From Maribacter sp. (GTDB taxonomy: Bacteria; Bacteroidota; Bacteroidia; Flavobacteriales; Flavobacteriaceae), in the NCBI GenBank assembly GCA_011050675.1, contig DRFI01000019.1:1-46444 (forward strand): a stretch of DNA of 46,444 nt. The letters are read 5' to 3'. The position numbers were made by a program, and so were the translations under genes. The notes beneath the pieces were generated by a model that worked only from the letters and a program-made list of their open reading frames with translations, searched no databases and was not told where the DNA came from. Of the stretch, positions 14,602 through 22,277 are shown piece after piece. Within the stretch, counting starts at the first letter, position 1. Each line of letters starts with the position of its first letter.

Positions 14602-14853
14602 CTAATTCTTATGGGCATCAAGATAAAATCTGTCATACAGATTATTTATTCTGATCTTAATTTCACTGATTCTTAAAATAGCACGTTCACAGTCGGTCGG
14701 CATTGATTGATATGGTGGTATAAGATGGCCACCTTCTACATTATCAAGTATTGATTTATATAATGCTCTTATGTAATCTAAATCACGAAATGTAGCCTCT
14801 AAAGAAGTAGACCATTCTTGAAAATCCGTAGTTTTTTTTATATTATTCTTCAT
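14602..14853 (-). CDS. Small helical protein between the terminase genes
   Basis: An 83-residue, mostly helical protein (ATFRDLDYIRALYKSIL and CERAILRISEIKIRINNLYD). It overlaps the end of the small terminase gene by 11 nt and ends 10 nt before terL. Function unknown; a packaging accessory role is suggested only by position. Confidence 0.6.
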   Translation of the reverse strand: MKNNIKKTTDFQEWSTSLEATFRDLDYIRALYKSILDNVEGGHLIPPYQSMPTDCERAILRISEIKIRINNLYDRFYLDAHKN

Positions 14854-15190
14854 CAGGTATCACATGGATGGTTATTGGCTTGCCGCCTGTAGTATGATCA
14901 ATTTCTTTCTTGTCAGCCCATCCAAAACGATTGCGCATATTCATATAAAACAGGGTTGCATTAAACTTAGGGTTTTCAAGGTTTTCCCGTGCATTTTTCA
15001 TCCACCAGCCTAGTGAAAAGTCTGTCCCTCTTTTTTTAGCGTGTAATAACTCATCGTGTTTCTTACACCAGTTGTAGAAAGTCTTCTTCGCAACATTCAG
15101 TTCAAGACATATTTCCTCAATAGAATATCCTTGCTTCATAAAGGAAACTACTTTATCAGGAATATCTTCTGAATATTTACTTGGCCTCAT
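14843..15190 (-). CDS. terS: Terminase small subunit
   Basis: The 115-residue protein has an N-terminal helix-turn-helix (residues about 20-45, YSIEEICLELNVAKKTFYNW). A helical middle and the ending MRNRFGWADK...DHTTGGKPI follow, all typical of terminase small subunits. It recognises the packaging site on concatemeric DNA and recruits TerL. It overlaps the upstream HNH gene by 14 nt. Confidence 0.85.
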   Translation of the reverse strand: MRPSKYSEDIPDKVVSFMKQGYSIEEICLELNVAKKTFYNWCKKHDELLHAKKRGTDFSLGWWMKNARENLENPKFNATLFYMNMRNRFGWADKKEIDHTTGGKPITIHVIPDEE

Positions 15191-15725
15191 AGATGGAATC
15201 CTTTTTAGACATATTAGTACTAGGCTGTAATAATTGTATATTACTTGATGTATGTGTTCCTCCTTTAGATAGTGGAATTACGTGGTCTAAGTGATAGTTG
15301 CCATTACTTATATCTTTACCACTTATTGCGCATTTATAATTCTGTTCTTTTAACAGATGTATAATAAATCCCCCCGTCACTGTGCCATCTGAAGTTGATC
15401 TTTTTTTTGACCTTCTTTCTTGATTCACAGCCTTTACAAGCGCCTTACCTTCTTCAGAATTATACCGCTCCCTTTTATATGTGTTGATAGCATCCTTATT
15501 ATTTAAGTAATACTCTCTCATTTTGATAGCATATTTAGGATTGCTATTCTTTAGTAGCCTATACTTATCCCGGGTATCCCAATAAAATTTTGATTGACAA
15601 ACTTTACACGGTGACTGATGCCCCGATTTTGCCCTTTTATCTTTATTAAAAAATTCAACACTTTTCAATAGGCCACACTTTGTACAAACTTTTTGTCCAT
15701 TAACTATTAAAGGGGGTCTGGGCAT
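15177..15725 (-). CDS. HNH endonuclease of the packaging module
   Basis: The 182-residue protein begins with a zinc ribbon (CTKCGLLKSVEFF and CKVCQS, about 14-44). It ends with an HNH domain: YKCAISG, HLDHVIPLSKGG (His-Asp-His) and SSNIQLL..STN. HNH nucleases next to terminase genes assist cohesive-end or packaging cleavage in several phages. A TATATTTG -7 box ends 7 nt before ATG 15725. It could instead be a homing endonuclease. Confidence 0.8.
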   Translation of the reverse strand: MPRPPLIVNGQKVCTKCGLLKSVEFFNKDKRAKSGHQSPCKVCQSKFYWDTRDKYRLLKNSNPKYAIKMREYYLNNKDAINTYKRERYNSEEGKALVKAVNQERRSKKRSTSDGTVTGGFIIHLLKEQNYKCAISGKDISNGNYHLDHVIPLSKGGTHTSSNIQLLQPSTNMSKKDSIYEAK

Positions 15726-15729
15726 AATC

Positions 15730-15740
15730 GCAAATATACG
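15730..15740 (-). promoter_or_regulatory. -7 element before the HNH/terminase genes
   Basis: TATATTTG on the minus strand at about 15733-15740, 7 nt before the ATG at 15725. It would give a near-leaderless message for the HNH-terS-terL group. No clear -33 box. Confidence 0.4.
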
Positions 15741-15745
15741 AAATT

Positions 15746-16354
15746 CTATTCATTAGGGAATACCATATCTTCTTGCATCGGTTCCAGTTCAGCATTTATT
15801 GCTTTATCATAGTTGGTGAATTCATTGTCTACTTCAAAGTAAAAACGTTTATCTACAGATGTTTGAAAGTAGAATTTCCCATTACCTTTCCCGCGGCCAA
15901 ATCCTAAATACACTAAATGATCTATTTTCTTATATAGCCTGTTAGTGGACAGCCCTAACGGTTTATTATTTTTGTCTAACCATAAAGTTACGCCTGGGCT
16001 AAATGCATTAAGCTCACAAAAGGAAACCATTTCAAAACCATCATTCATTAAAAATACTTCAAAAGGAAATAATTTTGTGCATGATCCTGATCCTTCTTGC
16101 TTCAATAGGAAATCGTAGATAACTTTAAGACCGTTTTCTTTCAGTTTTTCGTCTAGCCATAGATTTGAATCACAAATTCTTAGGGCTTCGGTATATTTAT
16201 GACTTTTAAGCTTAATATCCCCCCAATTTTTTCTTTCATAGCTATCCTGTGAATATTGATGATATTCCTTACCGTTTAGCTTTTTAACGGGTTGTTTATG
16301 GTGAAACCCTTCTTTATGCTCATAGTATGTTTTAATGAAATATTTTGGTTTCAT
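15746..16354 (-). CDS. Hypothetical protein
   Basis: A 202-residue soluble protein, aromatic and lysine-rich at the N-terminus (YYEHKEGFHHKQPVKK), with NAFSPGVTLWLDKNNKPLGL near the middle and an acidic end. I do not recognise the family. It lies between a small gene and the HNH/terminase block, on the same strand. Confidence 0.6.
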   Translation of the reverse strand: MKPKYFIKTYYEHKEGFHHKQPVKKLNGKEYHQYSQDSYERKNWGDIKLKSHKYTEALRICDSNLWLDEKLKENGLKVIYDFLLKQEGSGSCTKLFPFEVFLMNDGFEMVSFCELNAFSPGVTLWLDKNNKPLGLSTNRLYKKIDHLVYLGFGRGKGNGKFYFQTSVDKRFYFEVDNEFTNYDKAINAELEPMQEDMVFPNE

Positions 16355-16358
16355 CTGT

Positions 16359-16589
16359 TTAATGCCTTGGCCAAGTAATTAGATATTCTGTGCCGTTGTG
16401 TTTTAACCTTGTTGTGAACCCCTTGGTTCTTAATGCTCGGACTTCGTAAGGAATTAATGGCCTGTTGGGTGAGATTGTTAACTCTTCATCTGAAGTTTGC
16501 TTAATGTCGTGAAGGATCGCTTCTAACAGGTTGTTTCTGATCCCTTGTTGATCTCTGCGCTTTTGTGCTGCTGTGTAATTTAGTATCAT
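16359..16589 (-). CDS. Small hypothetical protein
   Basis: 76 residues with a basic helical N-terminus and a PYEVRALRTKGFTTRLKHNGTEYLITW-type C-terminus (compressed here) seen in small Bacteroidota phage proteins. ATG 16589 overlaps the stop of the 51-codon frame upstream as ATGA. Function unknown. Confidence 0.6.
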   Translation of the reverse strand: MILNYTAAQKRRDQQGIRNNLLEAILHDIKQTSDEELTISPNRPLIPYEVRALRTKGFTTRLKHNGTEYLITWPRH

Positions 16590-16741
16590 GTTCTATAGTA
16601 GTTAAATCCTAAGTAAAATAAGTCTATGCTGATCATAGATTTGGTGATTACGATTGCAAATAATGCTCTACGAGTTTTGATATTTTCCATAATTTGCAGA
16701 GCAAAAAGGTAGGTGGTAATTTCTAAGTTAATTATTGTCAT
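16586..16741 (-). CDS. Tiny hydrophobic protein
   Basis: A 51-codon frame from ATG 16741, coupled to the next gene by ATGA. It reads MTIINLEITTYLFALQIM, a basic loop (IKTRRALF), and then a second hydrophobic stretch ending YLGFNYYRT. Two short membrane segments are possible. It fills an otherwise empty gap, which supports it being real. Confidence 0.45.
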   Translation of the reverse strand: MTIINLEITTYLFALQIMENIKTRRALFAIVITKSMISIDLFYLGFNYYRT

Positions 16742-16753
16742 TCTTCCAGTAGT

Positions 16754-17116
16754 TTAGATTTGAGCCAGTAATTTAATTACTTTATTTCTAAAATAATCAG
16801 AAGCCGTTTTAAATCCTGTTTCAAAACCCCAAGCCCTTATACCAATGTAATACCATTCATCTTCTAATTGTCGTTTAATTTCATCTTCAATTTGAACACC
16901 AGTAGGCCATTTCATGCCTATCTCCTTCTCACTAGGCATCTTGGCCTTGAGTCTTTCTTTGAAGGGTAAATTCAAGAAGTTAATAATTGTCCAGATTTCA
17001 TCAAGAACTTTTTTAGATGTAAGATCCACCTCTTCGCCTTCAATTACCCCGTTGCCTATAATTTCTTGAACTTTCTCATAGAGTATTCTTCTGTTTACTT
17101 TTATATTTGCGCTCAT
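16754..17116 (-). CDS. Hypothetical protein
   Basis: A 120-residue helical protein with KERLKAKMPSEKEIGMKWP in the centre and a WYYIGIRAWGFETGFKTASDYF segment near the C-terminus. No family recognised. It overlaps the DUF551 gene upstream by 4 nt. Confidence 0.6.
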   Translation of the reverse strand: MSANIKVNRRILYEKVQEIIGNGVIEGEEVDLTSKKVLDEIWTIINFLNLPFKERLKAKMPSEKEIGMKWPTGVQIEDEIKRQLEDEWYYIGIRAWGFETGFKTASDYFRNKVIKLLAQI

Positions 17117-17313
17117 GGTTGTTTGGGTTTAGGTGGGTCGGGTAATGGCATCCAATGGGTGACTGTATAGTAATGGTTTTCTGTTCTGATGTGCATAAAA
17201 TTGTGAATTTTATGAAAATATGCTACTCCAACACTTTGCGAATTATTAGTATATGCAACAAGGCAGTTACATGTTCTTTCAGGCAATTTTTCTTCTACTG
17301 ATATCCATTCCAT
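17113..17313 (-). CDS. DUF551-family small protein
   Basis: 66 residues starting MEWISVEEKLPE and ending VTHWMPLPDPP. These are the defining ends of DUF551, a short phage/prophage domain of unknown function. A second, more diverged member is at 19100-19300. Confidence 0.85.
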   Translation of the reverse strand: MEWISVEEKLPERTCNCLVAYTNNSQSVGVAYFHKIHNFMHIRTENHYYTVTHWMPLPDPPKPKQP

Positions 17314-17314
17314 C

Positions 17315-17497
17315 TTAGTTGTCTTTTTCGTTTAGTACCCATTTAAGCGTATTTCTTTCGGCCAGATACAAATCGGACATTACCTTGGCATTATCTCTTA
17401 ATTCTCTCCGAGGTTCGGTTTCGGCTTTTAAGCGATACTTAGCCGCTCTTTGTTCAAGAACTCTTATTTCTGCTCTTATTTCTTCTTCTGTTCTCAT
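17315..17497 (-). CDS. Small coiled-coil protein
   Basis: 60 residues, charged and helical (RTEEEIRAEIRVLEQRAAKY), likely a coiled coil. ATG 17497 overlaps the preceding stop by 4 nt. Function unknown. Confidence 0.6.
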   Translation of the reverse strand: MRTEEEIRAEIRVLEQRAAKYRLKAETEPRRELRDNAKVMSDLYLAERNTLKWVLNEKDN

Positions 17498-17883
17498 AGT
17501 GGGTTAGTTAAATGTATAAGACCATCAAACCCACATGGACATACAGCGGTTACAGCGGTTATTTCTGTTTGCCCCTCTTCCATCCATTCATCTAAAATGC
17601 GCACATTTTTCTTGCATTTTGGACATTGTATATCTGATTCTTTAGAATCGTTGTTATATTTATTTATCGCAGTTTGCTTATCAAATTCTTCTTTACTTTG
17701 AGTACATCTAAGAGCTTTAATCTTGCTCCTACCGTCTATTTCGATTGAATGTAAATCCCTGCACTTACCTTTAATTCCACAGTTTTCACAATACATTATA
17801 TCATACGTGCCTTGCGCATCATCAAGGGTGACAAGGTTTAGTTTTCTGAATAAATGATTAGCGTCTGACAGATATACTTTCAT
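17494..17883 (-). CDS. Zinc-ribbon protein
   Basis: ATG 17883, just after the preceding stop, gives 129 residues; the longer frame needs a TTG. It has CENCG (about 33-37), CPKCKK (about 88-93) and CPCGF near the end, giving at least one and perhaps two zinc ribbons. It is probably nucleic-acid binding; the function is unknown. Confidence 0.65.
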   Translation of the reverse strand: MKVYLSDANHLFRKLNLVTLDDAQGTYDIMYCENCGIKGKCRDLHSIEIDGRSKIKALRCTQSKEEFDKQTAINKYNNDSKESDIQCPKCKKNVRILDEWMEEGQTEITAVTAVCPCGFDGLIHLTNPL

Positions 17884-17884
17884 C

Positions 17885-18391
17885 TTACACTTTAAACAGT
17901 TCAATTATTACTGAATCCATACTTACCCAAATCATTCCTTTCCCAACAAGAAAGTCTATTGAGTTTGTGTGCCTCTTGTTCATTTTATCCTGGATTATCC
18001 ATAGGCCGTTGTAAATCATTTCACATTTCTTAACTCTTATAGTATCGCCATATTCAAATGGGCCTTTTGGTTTTAGTAAGTCTGGGCTTACCCCGCAAAT
18101 CCTGTGTTTTTCAGGGTGTCGCCTGTTAATCTTAAATCCGCTTGCAGTTACAAAAGGGGTGCTATCTGTTTGTGCTACCGTTGCGTGATAGATCGTTGCA
18201 TGTACGTAAATAGGGGAGGGTTTCACTTTTAATGATTCCCTCCCATTATCTACGCCCGCAGTTAAGGGCTGACGATTATGATTGCCATATTCAGGCTGTA
18301 ATAAAACCCCTGATGTTACTGCGGTAATCATCAATACTATGATTATTCCTGTTATTAATCTTCGGTTGAAAATATCTAGCTTGGATTTCAT
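17885..18391 (-). CDS. Membrane-anchored 3D-domain protein
   Basis: The 168-residue protein has a membrane segment or signal anchor (LITGIIIVLMITAVTSGVLL, 12-31). A 3D/RlpA-like double-psi barrel follows: ATIYHA (about 66), QTDSTPFVTASG (about 74-85), YGDTIRV and QDKMNKRHTNSIDFLV, with the conserved Asp positions. This domain is found in MltA-type and related wall-active enzymes. It probably acts on periplasmic peptidoglycan, in lysis or DNA entry. The gene is among early accessory genes rather than beside the muramidase. Confidence 0.75.
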   Translation of the reverse strand: MKSKLDIFNRRLITGIIIVLMITAVTSGVLLQPEYGNHNRQPLTAGVDNGRESLKVKPSPIYVHATIYHATVAQTDSTPFVTASGFKINRRHPEKHRICGVSPDLLKPKGPFEYGDTIRVKKCEMIYNGLWIIQDKMNKRHTNSIDFLVGKGMIWVSMDSVIIELFKV

Positions 18392-18397
18392 TGACCT

Positions 18398-18556
18398 TTA
18401 TTTATTTGCGAATGAGTAATACCCAAAATATTTCCTCTCTACATTAAATTTTAATCTTAGTTTTTTAAGATTTCTTTCGGTAACAACCCCAAGGTGTAAT
18501 GATACGCTCCCGTGTTTATCTAAATCAGCTTGAATCTTTTTAATTAAATCTTTCAT
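18398..18556 (-). CDS. Small basic protein
   Basis: A 52-residue frame from ATG 18556 (MKDLIKKIQADLDKHGSVSL start). It follows an operator-type promoter 18 nt upstream and fills the gap before the 3D gene. It has an amphipathic helix then a basic end; family unknown. Confidence 0.55.
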   Translation of the reverse strand: MKDLIKKIQADLDKHGSVSLHLGVVTERNLKKLRLKFNVERKYFGYYSFANK

Positions 18557-18574
18557 AATCGTCTTATTATAACA

Positions 18575-18606
18575 CAAAGGTACAAATAAGTTTTGTAAAT
18601 ACCTAA
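18575..18606 (-). promoter_or_regulatory. Early promoter with embedded dyad operator (site 3)
   Basis: TACCTTTG at 18582-18575, with dyad TACAAA-N5-TTTGTA at 18581-18597. The -33 position holds TTAG rather than TTTG. It is back-to-back with a plus-strand promoter at 18607-18637. Confidence 0.6.
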
Positions 18607-18637
18607 TTGGTTATTTAAATGGAAAACATTATATTTG
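18607..18637 (+). promoter_or_regulatory. Plus-strand promoter of a candidate small RNA
   Basis: TTG at 18607-18609, 20-nt spacer, TATATTTG at 18630-18637: a complete Bacteroidota-type promoter. It is divergent from site 3 and is followed only by a short non-coding segment and a terminator. Confidence 0.55.
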
Positions 18638-18642
18638 TAGAA

Positions 18643-18705
18643 TAGCATATAAGTTATATGTATAGTTAAAAATAAAATCCGCAAGCCGCCTTATGGGCGG
18701 TTTTT
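18643..18705 (+). ncRNA. Candidate small RNA, antisense to an HNH gene end
   Basis: From the promoter at 18607-18637 to a strong intrinsic terminator (CCGCC-TTATG-GGCGG then TTTTTG, 18683-18705) lie about 60-70 nt without a coding frame. It begins with the dyad CATATAAGTTATATG. The 3' part is antisense to the last codons of the HNH gene on the minus strand. The alternative is that the terminator mainly serves other transcripts. Confidence 0.45.
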
Positions 18706-19089
18706 GCGTTCTTTAAACAAACTTTTTGTTTTTATTTTATGGCAAGGAATACATAGGGTTTGATAATTCTCAATTCCCCGGCCTCCTCCACCGTTTACAA
18801 CCTCTACAATATGATCAGCGTGCCATTCATCCCATTTAGTCTGAATACCACAATTACGACATTTATACCTATCAATTTTAGAAAGCTCATTTCTTATAGT
18901 TTGAACATCCCCTTTTATGATCCAATAATCGGTAAGTAATGGTTTAACACAATCATCAGTCGCCCACCTTTTTCTCCTGCCTGTTAATTTTACACCACAA
19001 CCACAAGAACATGTTCCATCTGGAGGATTAGGATACATCTCATGTAGTTTGAAATCCTTTTGATATCTCTTATATGGGTCTATTGGCAT
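18691..19089 (-). CDS. HNH endonuclease
   Basis: The 132-residue protein has an HNH/zinc core: CRNCG (about 89-93), WHADHIVEVVNGGGG (about 101-115), ENYQTLCIPCHKIKT. An extra N-terminal Cys cluster (CSCGCG, about 27-32) resembles a second metal site. It is free-standing among small early genes, so it may be a homing-type enzyme or a host-DNA nicking enzyme. Confidence 0.8.
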   Translation of the reverse strand: MPIDPYKRYQKDFKLHEMYPNPPDGTCSCGCGVKLTGRRKRWATDDCVKPLLTDYWIIKGDVQTIRNELSKIDRYKCRNCGIQTKWDEWHADHIVEVVNGGGGRGIENYQTLCIPCHKIKTKSLFKERKNRP

Positions 19090-19099
19090 AGTATTAATT

Positions 19100-19300
19100 T
19101 CATAATTTCCAATATTTTACTTCTGAACTTTGTATTAAAGATGTGAATACACACCAATAATCCTCACGCTTTACATAACAATCAGGCCAATATTTACAGT
19201 ATGATAAAAATCCCCTTGCAGTTCTACCGTCTTCCGTTTTCACATGAACTCTTTTTTTGTGTTCTGGTAATGAATCTTTAATGTCTATCCAATCTTCCAT
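19100..19300 (-). CDS. DUF551-like small protein
   Basis: 66 residues starting MEDWIDIKDSLPEHKKRVHVKT and ending VKYWKL. The start and final aromatic segment fit DUF551, but the usual HWMPLPxPP end is absent. It is a paralogue-like relative of the protein at 17113-17313. Confidence 0.65.
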   Translation of the reverse strand: MEDWIDIKDSLPEHKKRVHVKTEDGRTARGFLSYCKYWPDCYVKREDYWCVFTSLIQSSEVKYWKL

Positions 19301-19320
19301 TTTAAGCGTTTATTCTTTGC

Positions 19321-19340
19321 TTTGGTATCCTACTACCAAA
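19321..19340. other. Perfect 7-bp hairpin in an intergenic gap
   Basis: TTTGGTA and TACCAAA flank a 6-nt loop in the 90-bp gap between two small genes. It may be a weak terminator or a protein-binding dyad; no T tract follows on the minus strand. Confidence 0.35.
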
Positions 19341-19390
19341 AAGTTGTTAAAGTGTCTTAAATCGTACTTAGGTGGGCTGTGTGGTGATTT

Positions 19391-19735
19391 TTACGTGAGA
19401 AGTCTAACCCTCTGTTTTAATTTCTCAATATAAGATTCAACTTCAGCCTTTAATTGTTCTAATGTTTCACAGTCAAATTTCTTTTCTTCAACTTTATTTC
19501 CAAAAATACTAACTGTTGCTGTTCCATCCCATGTTTCACCATAATGAGTTTTCGGAGGGTAGAATCTACAATTCAATGAAATTAGATCACCATCATAATC
19601 AAGTTTAAACCCACTGTCAAATGACCATTGTGGATAATCCGCTCTTTTATTGTTCGCATCATCACACCATTTTTCAGCTTGATGCCAGTCAGTAGGACAA
19701 TCTTTTAAGGGATTACCTCCATTTATAATAATCAT
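19391..19735 (-). CDS. Hypothetical protein
   Basis: 114 residues. It begins with a strand and a Trp/Asp-rich segment (DCPTDWHQAEKWCDDAN), then a beta-rich middle (FKLDYDGDLISLNCRFYPP) and a C-terminal helix. Similar proteins occur in Bacteroidota phages, but no function is known to me. Confidence 0.6.
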   Translation of the reverse strand: MIIINGGNPLKDCPTDWHQAEKWCDDANNKRADYPQWSFDSGFKLDYDGDLISLNCRFYPPKTHYGETWDGTATVSIFGNKVEEKKFDCETLEQLKAEVESYIEKLKQRVRLLT

Positions 19736-19751
19736 CGTCTATCTTCTCCTT

Positions 19752-20027
19752 TCATTTTAAATCTATACCAAACTCACGCCTGTCTAAACTAATCCCAAGC
19801 TCTTTAGCTTTTTCAATTAGAGGATATGTGTGGTGGTAGTTATCTGTGAGTTTCCAAATTTTTATCAGTCGTTCCCGATATAATTCCACAGGCTCTTTTA
19901 TCTTCTCAACAGTAAATCTATATTTTTCTAATGATACCATTCCGTTAAAACAACTTGGCTCTTTTTGAATATGAATCCCATAAGTTGACCCATTAAAACT
20001 TTCTATTATTTTTTTATCTTCTGTCAT
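19752..20027 (-). CDS. Small hypothetical protein
   Basis: 91 residues, N-terminal strands followed by a helix rich in Lys and Arg. It overlaps the helicase-loader gene by 14 nt, so it is probably co-expressed with replication genes. No family recognised. Confidence 0.55.
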   Translation of the reverse strand: MTEDKKIIESFNGSTYGIHIQKEPSCFNGMVSLEKYRFTVEKIKEPVELYRERLIKIWKLTDNYHHTYPLIEKAKELGISLDRREFGIDLK

Positions 20028-20682
20028 TGCCTTTCATTTCTATAAAGTTAAACATTTCTTTTGCCCGTGACCATTCGCGGACACTGTAAATTTCTTGTAT
20101 GTTTTCGTGGGTTAGATTGCTTGTAAAGTGGGTTCGGTAAAGCCCCCTATCCATTAGGTCGTTCCGGTAACTGATAAGTTCTGCCAAGGGTTGAACACGT
20201 TGCCCGAAGTGGATAACCTCCATATTTTCATCACCTTCATAGCCTAAATCCTGAATAAGAATTTCTGGCTTACAATAGTTTCGCAGAATCTTAATCCCTT
20301 CTTCAGAATATTCAATTGCTATTTCCTTGGCTGTGTATTCCATGCACTTACGAAATGGATTTGGACAGGTAATAGTTGACATCATGTTGACGTAGTGAAT
20401 GAATGCCGACATCACTAAGGATTTACCTACACCACAAACACCATGTAAAAATATTCCCTTATTCAAACTACCGTCAAATGATGGATCGTTATGAAAGTAT
20501 TTAACCAGATTTTTGAATATGTGTTCGTTGTCTTTATCAATGTTAAACACAGGTTCTTTTTTATTTAATGCTTTCCCAATCTTGATTACTGTTTTCATCG
20601 CCTGTTCGTAATCCATCGGAACAATTCCAGGAACCTTCTTAGCCTGTTCTAATGATAGTATGTAGTCGTCAATGTAACTCAT
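20014..20682 (-). CDS. DnaC-like helicase loader (AAA+ ATPase)
   Basis: The 222-residue protein has Walker A GVCGVGKS (81-88) and a Walker B-type ILIQDLG (141-147). A THFTSNLTHENIQEIYSVRE segment corresponds to sensor and arginine-finger regions of DnaC/DnaI-type loaders. It would deliver the host replicative helicase to phage DNA. An initiator-like gene lies two genes upstream, and no phage helicase or polymerase is present, so replication probably relies on host enzymes. Confidence 0.8.
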   Translation of the reverse strand: MSYIDDYILSLEQAKKVPGIVPMDYEQAMKTVIKIGKALNKKEPVFNIDKDNEHIFKNLVKYFHNDPSFDGSLNKGIFLHGVCGVGKSLVMSAFIHYVNMMSTITCPNPFRKCMEYTAKEIAIEYSEEGIKILRNYCKPEILIQDLGYEGDENMEVIHFGQRVQPLAELISYRNDLMDRGLYRTHFTSNLTHENIQEIYSVREWSRAKEMFNFIEMKGNDRR

Positions 20683-20873
20683 GACAATTTTTTCATGATT
20701 AATTTCGTCAGCTTCTTATTTAATTCCTTTTTGCAATTAAAACTAAATATTTCCTTAAGGTTGTCGGTTCTGACCGTGCCAGATAAATCACTACATGTAC
20801 AGATTATAAGCGGGTAATCGCTTTCTCCAGTTAACTCATCCAAAATAGCTAGTTTTCTTAATATCTTTTTCAT
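20679..20873 (-). CDS. Small basic protein in the replication operon
   Basis: 64 residues with many lysines (KKELNKKLTKLIMKKL at the end) and a YPLIICTCSDL strand. It overlaps both replication neighbours by 4 nt. Function unknown. Confidence 0.55.
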   Translation of the reverse strand: MKKILRKLAILDELTGESDYPLIICTCSDLSGTVRTDNLKEIFSFNCKKELNKKLTKLIMKKLS

Positions 20874-21640
20874 CTCAATTTTACTTTAGGTTTTGGTTGT
20901 TTATTATTTTCATCATTAAGCTTAAAAAATCCTTTCCATCCTTTCGCCATTGATCTGTCTATAATCTTAACTGCAATTGATTCCTTTTCTCCTGATAGGT
21001 TATATAATTCAGTTAATGTAGCTTGTTCACTTTGCTTGGATTTGTATTTAAACTCAAATTCATCATTTTTATACTCCCGCCAATCTTTCCATTTACTTTT
21101 AAAAGTTTCTGTATTAAAAAATAAATTCACACCTTTCTTAATATTATCTTTATTTACATCTTCATCTACATTTATATATAGTTCAAGTTTTTGTTCTAAC
21201 ATATGTTTTAACACTTGTTCATTTTTAAGGTCAATAGTTAGGTCAATTTTCTCTTTTAAAAACAGTTCTTTCTTCTTGTTAAGCTTAAAGTTTTTCCTTG
21301 CATAGCGCATTATATAACTAATTTTCCCGGCAGAACTTCGCTTCTCAACAAACTTTTGTCGTCGTTGAATTATCTCTTTTGCAAATCCATTTTCATAACG
21401 CTGTTCATCATTCAACTCGAATTTTTGTTTAAGCACTTGTTCAAACACTTGTTCAAACAGTTTATATTCAGAAGGACGTACTGCACAAATGGAGGCTAAT
21501 TCATCCAAATCGGAAGGGATAGAACCTTTATCAAATTGATGTAATATTAGATCAAAATACCAACCTTTTTCAGCTCCTTTCATGCCTTTAGTGGCTGAAA
21601 TCCATTTGTCAATATAGACTAATGCAGCAGGGTCTTTCAT
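20870..21640 (-). CDS. DUF1376/DnaD-like replication protein
   Basis: The 256-residue product has an N-terminal segment (DPAALVYIDKWISATKGMKG, then EKGWYFDLI and SELA-type helices) that matches the winged-helix DUF1376 domain of phage replication proteins. The C-terminus ends with the IIDRSMAKGWKGFF element typical of DnaD/DnaT-type loaders. It probably binds the origin and recruits the DnaC-like loader encoded just downstream. Confidence 0.7.
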   Translation of the reverse strand: MKDPAALVYIDKWISATKGMKGAEKGWYFDLILHQFDKGSIPSDLDELASICAVRPSEYKLFEQVFEQVLKQKFELNDEQRYENGFAKEIIQRRQKFVEKRSSAGKISYIMRYARKNFKLNKKKELFLKEKIDLTIDLKNEQVLKHMLEQKLELYINVDEDVNKDNIKKGVNLFFNTETFKSKWKDWREYKNDEFEFKYKSKQSEQATLTELYNLSGEKESIAVKIIDRSMAKGWKGFFKLNDENNKQPKPKVKLR

Positions 21641-21642
21641 TA

Positions 21643-22152
21643 TTAAAAACCTTCGTATTTTAATTTGTACTCTCCTTCTTTATTAAAACCTATGCCATTA
21701 ATTGAATAGTCATAAGTATATATTTCAAAAATTAAAGTATTAGAATTTAGCAGGAAATCAACCAGATATATAATATCATCGTCCATATTAACATCAGAAC
21801 CAATACAGATAATTTTATATGTAACAGGATATTTGAATTCTCTTTTTTCTAAATAATTCCTGATTCCTTTAATATATCTAAGGGCTTGTAAAAAAGTATT
21901 TGTACTAACTAAATCCTTTTTTAATTCATAAACTGTAATAGTAGCAGGTATTGCATGTTCTTTTTTAATATTCCATCGTGGCCTTTCAAACGTAATTACA
22001 TCAGCAATCCCATAAGCTCCTATTTTGAATTGCCTGAATATTTTATTAGGATAATAAATAGGGAATCCTTTATTTATAAGGTTTTCAATTGATTCCTTAT
22101 CTTTGATATTGTCCCAGATAATATCTTCCAAATCTTTTTCTAAGAACTTCAT
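21643..22152 (-). CDS. Predicted PD-(D/E)XK nuclease
   Basis: I start at ATG 22152 (MKFLEKDLEDIIWDNIK); the longer frame uses a TTG inside a structured leader. The 169-residue product has GAYGIADVITF followed about 15 residues later by TVYELKKDL: an Asp then E-x-K arrangement on adjacent strands, as in Mrr/NucS-type PD-(D/E)XK nucleases. It is encoded among replication genes, so a DNA-repair or processing role is likely. Confidence 0.65.
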   Translation of the reverse strand: MKFLEKDLEDIIWDNIKDKESIENLINKGFPIYYPNKIFRQFKIGAYGIADVITFERPRWNIKKEHAIPATITVYELKKDLVSTNTFLQALRYIKGIRNYLEKREFKYPVTYKIICIGSDVNMDDDIIYLVDFLLNSNTLIFEIYTYDYSINGIGFNKEGEYKLKYEGF

Positions 22153-22258
22153 AATATAAAAGCCTACTAAAAAGGTTGTGACAAAACGATGCAAGAAAGT
22201 TTTTACCTTCCGTTCGGCTTAATTTTTATGTTCAAATGATTTTCGTTTCGTCACATTA
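22153..22258 (-). ncRNA. Structured 5' leader A (helix plus possible pseudoknot)
   Basis: The RNA expected from the -7 box at 22259-22266 starts with TGTGACGAAACGA (22255-22243). This pairs over 13 bp (one G-U) with 22189-22177. AAGCC in the loop (22220-22216) can pair with GGCTT at 22164-22160, only 7 nt before ATG 22152, forming an H-type pseudoknot that could hide the start region. Leader B at 23703-23807 has the same plan. Confidence 0.5.
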
Positions 22259-22277
22259 CAAATATAGTCTTTTATTC
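22254..22277 (-). repeat. 24-bp promoter repeat, copy 1
   Basis: Identical to 23803-23826. On the minus strand it contains GACTATATTTGTAATG, including the -7 box TATATTTG (22266-22259). It lies at the end of one gene and starts structured leader A. Confidence 0.75.
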
